Positions 1 through 5,595 of a stretch of 6,624 nt of DNA are shown here, one piece after another (position 1 is the first letter of the stretch; every line of letters begins with the position of its first letter). Both the position numbers and the translations under genes were made by a program. Where the stretch lies: the NCBI GenBank assembly GCA_047618115.1, contig JBLHKV010000221.1:1-6624 (forward strand), given 5' to 3'. The DNA comes from CALJGI01 sp047618115. Lineage in GTDB: Bacteria; Pseudomonadota; Gammaproteobacteria; Pseudomonadales; Halieaceae. Below the pieces are notes generated by a model. The model worked only from the letters and a program-made list of their open reading frames with translations, was not told where the DNA came from and searched no databases.

Positions 1-44
1 ATTGGGCTGACACCGGCAGCCAGCGCGATAAGGAATCGAAGTAA
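1..44 (+). CDS. C-terminal tail of an unidentified upstream gene (partial)
   Basis: The reading frame beginning at base 3 is open from the window edge and ends in TAA at 42-44, giving the tail WADTGSQRDKESK. It is inferred to be coding because its stop shares the A of the next gene's ATG (TAATG), the usual sign of a translationally coupled operon. The tail is short, hydrophilic and charged, as expected of a protein C-terminus, but too short to identify. In Pseudomonas-like genomes, as I recall, the gene before this DUF2797/pepN pair encodes a small YeaC-type (DUF1315) protein. That is a guess from context and nothing in these 13 residues proves it. Confidence 0.45.
   Translation, partial: WADTGSQRDKESK
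30..34 (+). promoter_or_regulatory. Ribosome binding site for the DUF2797 gene
   Basis: AAGGA lies 9 bases before the ATG at 44, inside the end of the upstream reading frame. It supports the ATG at 44 as the start rather than the next in-frame ATG at 80. With the TAATG overlap it suggests both re-initiation and independent ribosome loading. Confidence 0.6.
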
Positions 45-877
45 TGAGTGAATTGTTGGGTATTGGCAAAGCGAGCAAGATGCGGACAAAATTGACCAGT
101 CCAGTGGCGTATAACTTAATACTGGGAGATTCCTCCATCGCGGTTAACGACTATATCGGGCGGCATCTGGTACTGAAATACGAAGGCGAAATACGCTGTA
201 CCCACTGCGATCGGAAAACTAAAAAGAGCTTCAGTCAGGGATATTGCTACCCTTGCTTTACCCGCTTGGCGCAATGCGACAGTTGTATTATGAGTCCAGA
301 GAAGTGCCATTACGATCAGGGGACTTGTCGTGAACCAGAATGGGGTGAGGCCAACTGTATGGTGGATCATGTGGTATATATTGCCAATTCATCGGGGCTC
401 AAAGTTGGGATCACCCGGGGTACACAGACGCCAACGCGCTGGATAGATCAAGGTGCAATCCAAGCTCTTCCCGTGCTCCGTGTCGCCACGCGTTATCAGT
501 CGGGTCTGGCCGAAGTTGTATTCAAGGCTCACGCTGCAGATCGGACCAATTGGCGGGCTATGCTTAAAGGAGATGTCGAGGAGTTGGACATGCTCGTGGA
601 ACGCGAGCGATTACTCGATTTATGTGCTGAAGAAATCAGGAGTCTGCAAGATTCCTACGGTCTTCAGGCGATTCAACTAGCCAGCGATGCAGAGGTAATT
701 AACATCGATTTCCCGGTTCGTACTCACCCTGATAAGGTCAAGTCGTTCAACCTCGACAAGGACCCGGTTGCCGAAGGTGTACTGGAGGGAATTAAAGGTC
801 AGTATCTGATTTTTGACACTGGCGTCATCAATATTAGAAAATATGGCGGCTATTATCTAAGCCTCAGCGCGAGTTGA
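44..877 (+). CDS. DUF2797 family protein with zinc-ribbon-like cysteines and a GIY-YIG-like segment
   Basis: This 277-residue protein is recognised as DUF2797, a family without an established function, by its N-terminal block (GKASKMRT), the segment RKTKKSFSQGYCYPC and the ending GQYLIFDTGVINIRKYGGY. Visible parts: residues 1-50, a probable beta-rich lead-in; residues 52-105, a cysteine cluster with C52, C55, C68 and C71 spaced CxxC-12-CxxC like a zinc ribbon, then C78, C81, C88, C95 and C105; residues 111-160, a segment with VYIA, KVGITR (120-125), R132 and E157 that resembles GIY-YIG/T5orf172-type nuclease folds; then a mostly helical stretch and a conserved C-terminus. No signal peptide or membrane segment is seen, so it is probably cytoplasmic. 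The ATG at 44 is favoured by the AAGGA site and by an N-terminus that fits the family. It overlaps the upstream stop by one base and lies 30 bases before pepN, probably in the same operon. Family assignment is firm; metal binding and nucleic-acid action are inference. Confidence 0.88.
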   Translation: MSELLGIGKASKMRTKLTSPVAYNLILGDSSIAVNDYIGRHLVLKYEGEIRCTHCDRKTKKSFSQGYCYPCFTRLAQCDSCIMSPEKCHYDQGTCREPEWGEANCMVDHVVYIANSSGLKVGITRGTQTPTRWIDQGAIQALPVLRVATRYQSGLAEVVFKAHAADRTNWRAMLKGDVEELDMLVERERLLDLCAEEIRSLQDSYGLQAIQLASDAEVINIDFPVRTHPDKVKSFNLDKDPVAEGVLEGIKGQYLIFDTGVINIRKYGGYYLSLSAS

Positions 878-894
878 AGGCTTGAGCCAACCAC

Positions 895-899
895 AGGAG
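895..899 (+). promoter_or_regulatory. Ribosome binding site for pepN
   Basis: AGGAG stands 8 bases before the ATG at 908, a near-ideal Shine-Dalgarno sequence and spacing. It lies in the 30-base gap after the DUF2797 stop codon and fixes the pepN start, which also matches the N-terminal length of E. coli PepN to within a few residues. Confidence 0.75.
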
Positions 900-907
900 T
901 TTCTTGC

Positions 908-3571
908 ATGAAAGACGCACAACCTCGGGCAATAAAGCTAAGCGATTATAAAGTGCCGCCCTATCTGATCGACGAAACCCACCTCGAATTCGAACTCGGT
1001 GAGGAATACACGCTGGTGCGCTCCCGGTTGTCGATGAGGCTGAATCCGGCTGCCGACACCGTCGAGCCCCTCGTGCTGGACGGTGTCGAGCTGGAACTCA
1101 TGGAGGTAGAAATTGACGGTAAAGTACTGCCTCCAAGTGCTTATCATCTCACCGAGTCGACCCTCACTATAGCGACGTTGCCGACGGCATTTGAGCTGGC
1201 CTGCGTGACGCGGATCAATCCTGCGCAAAATACTGCTCTGGAGGGACTATACAAGTCTCACTCCATGTACTGCACACAATGTGAAGCCGAAGGGTTCAGA
1301 AAGATCACCTACTATCTCGATCGACCCGATGTCATGTCGGTCTTTACCGTGCGGGTAGAGGCTAGCGAATTGGCGTTTCCCATTTTGCTGAGCAACGGTA
1401 ATTTGATTGATAGTGGTGCTGCTGACGAAGGTCGGCATTTTTCTGTTTGGCACGACCCATTCCCCAAGCCCAGCTATTTGTTCGCGTTGGTTGCCGGAAA
1501 CCTGCAACGGCTGCAGGATAACTTCACCACTGTCAGTGGTCGCGCGGTCGAGCTAAATATCTACGTGGAGGCCAAAGATATAGGCAAGGTGGACTACGCT
1601 ATGGAGTCGCTGATAGCGTCGATGCGTTGGGATGAGGAGGTCTATGGTCGGGAATATGATCTGGATCTGTTCAATATTGTGGCGGTAGATGATTTCAACA
1701 TGGGGGCGATGGAAAATAAGAGCCTCAATGTTTTTAATACAAGTTGCGTTTTAGCGCATCCGAGTACGAGCACCGATGCGTCCTTTCAACGGGTGGAGGG
1801 TGTTGTTGCCCACGAATATTTTCATAATTGGTCTGGAAATCGTGTTACCTGCAGAGACTGGTTTCAGCTCAGCTTAAAAGAGGGGTTTACGGTATTTCGC
1901 GATGCCGAGTTTTCTTCCGATCAGGGTTCCCGCACGGTGAAACGGGTAGAGGATGTAAAATTACTCCGCGCCCAGCAGTTCCCAGAAGATGCCGGCCCTT
2001 TGGCGCACCCCATTCGGCCCGAGTCTTTTATCGAGATCAATAACTTCTATACGAGGACAATCTACGAGAAGGGTGCGGAAGTCGTGCGGATGATCCATCA
2101 ATTATTGGGGTCTGAGCATTTTCGTCGCGGTAGCGATCTGTATTTCGAGCGGCACGATGGCCAAGCTGTAACCTGTGATGAGTTCGTGAACGCGATGGCT
2201 GATAGCAGCGGGCGCGACCTGAATCAGTTTAAACGTTGGTATTCTCAATCCGGTACTCCGGTGCTGAAAGTGGCGGGACATTATGATGCGGACGCGAAGA
2301 GCTACAGACTCGACGTTGAGCAGTCCTGTCCAGCGACACCCGGGCAGACCGAAAAGCTACCCTTACATATTCCACTTGCCGTCGGCCTGATAGGGGAGGC
2401 GGGTGACTTAAGGCTTCAACTTGAGGGCGAGGGCATTGACCAGGAAAGCGCGGACAATACCTTTAGGGTGCTGGAAATAACCGAGGCGCTGAACTCATTT
2501 GTCTTCATCAACATTGAGGAGGAGCCAGTACCCTCACTTTTACGAGACTTTTCAGCGCCGGTTCATCTTAATTTTGATTACTCGCGCGCCCAGCTTGGAT
2601 TTATTATGAGTCGAGACTCCAACGGATTTTGCCGTTGGGACGCTGCGCAGCAACTTGCCATAGCAGTGATTGAGGATCAGGTCGCTGCAATTCTCACCGG
2701 TAGTGAATTGACGGTTGATACACATCTGGTCGAGGCTTTTCGGCAATTGCTGGAGGATCGGTCGCTAGATCCCGCCATGATTGCTCTAATGCTTAAACTT
2801 CCCGAGGAGACCTACCTCATCGAACTGGCTGATAAAGTCGACGTGAGCGCCATACATCGCGGTCGAGAGCGCGTCAAAGTGACCCTGGCAGATCAGTTGT
2901 ATTCGTTGTTTGAACAGCGCTATGGCGAGTTAGAGAGTTCGGTGGCGTATCAACCCACCGCGGAGCAAGTCGCCAACCGGAGTCTGAGGAATGTATGCCT
3001 CGGTTATATGATGAGTAGTTCCAGACCGGCTCAGGCAACCGAATTCGCGGGTGCTCAATTCCGCGACGCCACTAACATGACCGATCAGCTAGCGGCGTTG
3101 CTGTGCCTGGTAAATGGAGTAGACCGGCAGGCGGCGACGCAGGCACTAGATAGTTTCCACCAGCAGTGGAGTCACGAATCCCTGGTGCTCAATAGTTGGT
3201 TGCAGGTTCAGGCGCAGTCTCCCCATGCGGATGTACTCGATCAGGTGCGTGCTCTGCTCGATCACCCTGATTTCGAAATAACCAACCCGAATAGGGTGCG
3301 CTCCCTTATTGGTGTTTTCAGTCGCGGCAATCCCGTTAATTTTCACCGTGAAGATGGTGCCGGATACGAATTGTTAGCCGATATTATTATTGCGCTGGAC
3401 GCGTTAAACCCGCAGACCGCTGCGGGCTTGTTAGACCCTTTTACTCAATGGCAGCGCTTTCCGGCTACCGGTCAGATCATGGAGCGCCAGTTGCAGCGAA
3501 TTCTCGGAGTTGGAGATATATCGGCTGATGTGTTTGAGATTGCCAGCAAGAGTCTGGTGCCTTCAATCTGA
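908..3571 (+). CDS. pepN: Aminopeptidase N, M1 family zinc metallopeptidase
   Basis: A cytoplasmic zinc aminopeptidase that removes N-terminal residues, with broad specificity, from peptides left by ATP-dependent proteases or imported from outside. It has 887 residues against 870 in E. coli and aligns end to end. Landmarks: Q124 and E126 of the N-terminal beta domain (TQCE, substrate amino-end anchoring); the GAMEN exopeptidase motif at 266-270, preceded by M265; HEYFH at 302-306 with zinc ligands H302, H306 and E325 and general base E303; Y386 as transition-state stabiliser. All are shifted by exactly +5 from E. coli numbering. Rough domains: N-terminal beta about 1-200, thermolysin-like catalytic about 200-450, small beta about 450-555, C-terminal helical about 555-887 (NPNRVRSLIG is conserved). 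There is no signal peptide, truncation or frameshift. It follows the DUF2797 gene by 30 bases with its own strong ribosome site, so is probably co-transcribed with it. It converges on the ABC transporter operon, 24 bases away. Confidence 0.98.
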   Translation: MKDAQPRAIKLSDYKVPPYLIDETHLEFELGEEYTLVRSRLSMRLNPAADTVEPLVLDGVELELMEVEIDGKVLPPSAYHLTESTLTIATLPTAFELACVTRINPAQNTALEGLYKSHSMYCTQCEAEGFRKITYYLDRPDVMSVFTVRVEASELAFPILLSNGNLIDSGAADEGRHFSVWHDPFPKPSYLFALVAGNLQRLQDNFTTVSGRAVELNIYVEAKDIGKVDYAMESLIASMRWDEEVYGREYDLDLFNIVAVDDFNMGAMENKSLNVFNTSCVLAHPSTSTDASFQRVEGVVAHEYFHNWSGNRVTCRDWFQLSLKEGFTVFRDAEFSSDQGSRTVKRVEDVKLLRAQQFPEDAGPLAHPIRPESFIEINNFYTRTIYEKGAEVVRMIHQLLGSEHFRRGSDLYFERHDGQAVTCDEFVNAMADSSGRDLNQFKRWYSQSGTPVLKVAGHYDADAKSYRLDVEQSCPATPGQTEKLPLHIPLAVGLIGEAGDLRLQLEGEGIDQESADNTFRVLEITEALNSFVFINIEEEPVPSLLRDFSAPVHLNFDYSRAQLGFIMSRDSNGFCRWDAAQQLAIAVIEDQVAAILTGSELTVDTHLVEAFRQLLEDRSLDPAMIALMLKLPEETYLIELADKVDVSAIHRGRERVKVTLADQLYSLFEQRYGELESSVAYQPTAEQVANRSLRNVCLGYMMSSSRPAQATEFAGAQFRDATNMTDQLAALLCLVNGVDRQAATQALDSFHQQWSHESLVLNSWLQVQAQSPHADVLDQVRALLDHPDFEITNPNRVRSLIGVFSRGNPVNFHREDGAGYELLADIIIALDALNPQTAAGLLDPFTQWQRFPATGQIMERQLQRILGVGDISADVFEIASKSLVPSI

Positions 3572-3595
3572 GCGGTTAACGACGTAGTCCGAGTG
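3572..3595. other. Short convergent intergenic gap
   Basis: Only 24 bases separate the pepN stop (TGA) from the stop of the minus-strand ATPase gene (TAA on its own strand). The gap contains a GTTAAC palindrome and a minimal GAC-GTA-GTC inverted repeat, but no GC-rich stem with a T-run for either strand. Any terminator must be Rho-dependent or lie inside the ends of the coding regions, so transcripts from the two operons probably overlap. Confidence 0.6.
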
Positions 3596-4591
3596 TTAGT
3601 TTTCCAGATCCAGGTGGCAGGAAATTTGATGAGCCCTGGTGGCTACTTCGCGCGGTAGAGGTGTTTCTACCGAACAATTAGCGACGGCATGCGGGCAACG
3701 TGTATGAAAACTGCAACCCGGCGGCGGGGCAATAGGGCTGGGTACGTCACCTTCGAGAACCGTGCGCTGTGCTTTCCGGTGTGGGTCGGGGACTGGAATG
3801 GCGGAGATCAGCGATCGGGTGTAGGGGTGCCGGGGCTGTCGATAGACATCCTCGCTATGTCCAGATTCCGCAATTTTCCCCAGGTACATAATCGCCATGC
3901 GGTCAGATATGTGCTTAACCACCGCCAGGTCGTGTGCGATAAATAAGTAGGAAAGATTAAATTCTGCCTGCAGATCCAAAAGTAAATTGAGTATTTGGCT
4001 CTGTATCGATACATCCAGGGCCGAGACGGCCTCATCACAAATCACTAACTTTGGATTGAGCGCAATAGATCGGGCTATTCCGATACGCTGGCGCTGGCCA
4101 CCGGAAAATTCAAACGGGTAACGGGTGGCGGATCGCGCGGGAAGTCCGACGATGTCGAGTAACTCCGCTACGCGTTTACGCCGTCCCGATCGGTCCGCAA
4201 TTTTGTGAATCAACAGCGGTTCCTCGATTATTTCTCCGACTGTATGCCTCGCATTCAAGGACTCCATTGGGTCCTGAAATATCATTTGGATATCACGGCG
4301 GTGGGGAAGTAGTTGCTTGCTGCTAAGCTTTGTGAGATCGGTCCCGTTGAATTCGATCTGTCCCGAAGTTGGTTGGTAGAGCCGGGCAATACAGCGGCCC
4401 AGCGTCGACTTACCGCAACCAGATTCGCCAACCAGACCCATGGTTTCTCCCGGAAATATATCCAGGGAGACGCCATCCACCGCGCGATTAAACGTCCCGG
4501 TTCGTAGCAACACGCCTTGTTTCACCGGGAAGTGCATTTTCAGATCCCGAACGCTCAAAAGCGGCTTTGCAGGTGCCGTTGTTTCGCTCAT
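3596..4591 (-). CDS. Peptide-type ABC importer ATP-binding protein, DppF/OppF-like
   Basis: One of two ATPase subunits of a family 5 (dipeptide/oligopeptide/nickel class) ABC importer; it would act on the cytoplasmic face of the inner membrane with the DppD-like partner encoded just upstream. It has 331 residues, normal for the family. Motifs: Walker A GESGCGKST at 55-63 (K61), Q-loop Q106 in IFQDPMESLN, signature FSGGQ at 162-166, Walker B LVICDE at 182-187 with catalytic E187, D-loop SALD 190-193, H-loop H220 in IAHDLAVV. The C-terminal oligopeptide/dipeptide transporter region holds HPYTR and a cysteine quartet C293, C299, C306, C325. FSGGQ and CDEAVSALD are usual for the DppF/OppF half of the pair. 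Its ATG overlaps the upstream stop (ATGA) and no strong Shine-Dalgarno precedes it, so translation is probably coupled. It is the last gene of the operon visible here. The substrate cannot be read from this subunit, so no gene symbol is given. Confidence 0.93.
   Translation of the reverse strand: MSETTAPAKPLLSVRDLKMHFPVKQGVLLRTGTFNRAVDGVSLDIFPGETMGLVGESGCGKSTLGRCIARLYQPTSGQIEFNGTDLTKLSSKQLLPHRRDIQMIFQDPMESLNARHTVGEIIEEPLLIHKIADRSGRRKRVAELLDIVGLPARSATRYPFEFSGGQRQRIGIARSIALNPKLVICDEAVSALDVSIQSQILNLLLDLQAEFNLSYLFIAHDLAVVKHISDRMAIMYLGKIAESGHSEDVYRQPRHPYTRSLISAIPVPDPHRKAQRTVLEGDVPSPIAPPPGCSFHTRCPHAVANCSVETPLPREVATRAHQISCHLDLEN
4588..4591 (-). other. ATGA stop/start overlap between the two ATPase genes
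   Basis: Read on the minus strand, ATGA holds the ATG of the DppF-like gene and, shifted one base, the TGA of the DppD-like gene. The bases just upstream (GCGGGACACATCCAGC) give no convincing Shine-Dalgarno match. This suggests termination-reinitiation coupling, which would keep the two ATPase subunits in equal amounts. Confidence 0.8.
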
Positions 4592-5586
4592 GCTGGATGT
4601 GTCCCGCTATGTTCGGACCACCGGAAGCACGCTACCTGGTGGCGATCGGCAATGGTTTCTACCACAGGAGGACTATGGGTGCACCGGTCGATCGCAAGTG
4701 GGCAGCGGTTTTCAAAACGACAACCCGCGGGCAGGTCTTGCAACCCCGGGACCATACCCTCGATAGTTGATAGACGAGATTTTGGCGCTGTGTCCAGCGT
4801 TGGTATGGAGGAAAGCAAACCGCGGGTGTATGGATGCGATGGCCTGTCGAAGACATCGTATACTGAACCTGTTTCGCATATTTTTCCCGCGTACATTACC
4901 ACCACTGAATCTGATGTTTCGGCGATCACGCCCAAATCGTGGGTTATGAGTACGACTGCCATTCCCATCTCTGCCTGTAACTCCTTGATTAACTCTAGAA
5001 TTTGAGCCTGGATGGTGACATCCAGTGCTGTCGTGGGCTCATCGGCTATGAGTAGGGCCGGCTTGCAGGCAAGCGCCATGGCAATGACGACACGCTGCCG
5101 CATTCCACCCGACAATTGGTGGGGATACTCACCCATTCTGACATCCGGTGCGGGAATACCAACCTGATCAAGTACCGCTATGCCCTGGCGTAGTGCTTCG
5201 TCAGCTTTTATGTCTTTGTGTAAAAGTAGAACTTCCATCAATTGCCGGCCTATGGTGTGCACCGGGTTGAGGGCGGTCATAGGCTCCTGAAATACCATGC
5301 CGATACTGGCGCCGCGGATCTTCTGCATCACCGCTGGTGTCGCACCGCTCAGATCCTGGCCGCGAAACAGTATCTGCCCGCCGCTGACTTGTCCCATGGG
5401 TCGTGGAAGCAAGCCCATAATAGATAGTGCTGTCACGCTTTTACCGCAGCCTGACTCACCCACTATTCCGAGTGTTTCTCCGGGTCGAACTTCAAATGAT
5501 ATGTCGTCGACCGCGCGTACGCGTCCTTCGTCGGTATCAAATTCAGTAACAAGGTTTCGAACCTCAAGTAGCGGACTGGTGCTCAT
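4588..5586 (-). CDS. Peptide-type ABC importer ATP-binding protein, DppD/OppD-like
   Basis: The partner ATPase of the importer, 332 residues and full length for the family. Motifs: Walker A GESGCGKSV at 43-51 (K49), Q-loop Q100 in VFQEPMTALNP, signature LSGGM at 158-162 followed by RQR, Walker B ALLIADE at 177-183 with catalytic E183, D-loop TALD 186-189, H-loop H216 in ITHDLGVI. LSGGMRQR and ADEPTTALDVTIQAQ are typical of the DppD/OppD half, separating it from the FSGGQ-type gene downstream. The C-terminal region has HPYTRGLL and cysteines C289, C295, C302 and C320; the first three are spaced exactly as in the partner. The ATG at 5586 lies 9 bases after the binding-protein stop and gives the usual short lead-in to the first strand (LLEVRNL). 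Together the pair would form a heterodimeric ATP motor. No frameshift or missing catalytic residue is seen. The substrate (di-, oligopeptide or a peptide-like compound) is unresolved. Confidence 0.93.
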   Translation of the reverse strand: MSTSPLLEVRNLVTEFDTDEGRVRAVDDISFEVRPGETLGIVGESGCGKSVTALSIMGLLPRPMGQVSGGQILFRGQDLSGATPAVMQKIRGASIGMVFQEPMTALNPVHTIGRQLMEVLLLHKDIKADEALRQGIAVLDQVGIPAPDVRMGEYPHQLSGGMRQRVVIAMALACKPALLIADEPTTALDVTIQAQILELIKELQAEMGMAVVLITHDLGVIAETSDSVVVMYAGKICETGSVYDVFDRPSHPYTRGLLSSIPTLDTAPKSRLSTIEGMVPGLQDLPAGCRFENRCPLAIDRCTHSPPVVETIADRHQVACFRWSEHSGTHPA

Positions 5587-5595
5587 GGCTACTGT

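Noticed and set aside
116..370. A minus-strand 84-codon frame with a hydrophobic stretch inside the DUF2797 gene
   Set aside because: It looks like a small membrane protein but is the reverse complement of the conserved cysteine-rich region, which explains the base composition. No ribosome site or context supports it.
879..888. GGCT-TG-AGCC inverted repeat between the DUF2797 gene and pepN
   Set aside because: A 4-base stem with a 2-base loop is too tight and short to be a terminator or regulatory hairpin, and no T-run follows it.
938..1507. Minus-strand open frames of 96 and 86 codons inside pepN
   Set aside because: They are antisense to conserved PepN sequence and have no recognisable domain; they are chance openings in a long coding region.
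3599..3623. TTCC...GGAA-type imperfect inverted repeat at the end of the DppF-like gene as a possible terminator
   Set aside because: The stem is interrupted and weak, and it lies within coding sequence; I could not support it as a terminator.
4517..5005. A 162-codon plus-strand open frame across the ATPase gene junction, and other plus-strand frames in 4282-5608
   Set aside because: They lie antisense to two ATPases whose motifs are complete; the translations show no family resemblance, and no good ribosome site was seen. They are shadows of the real genes.
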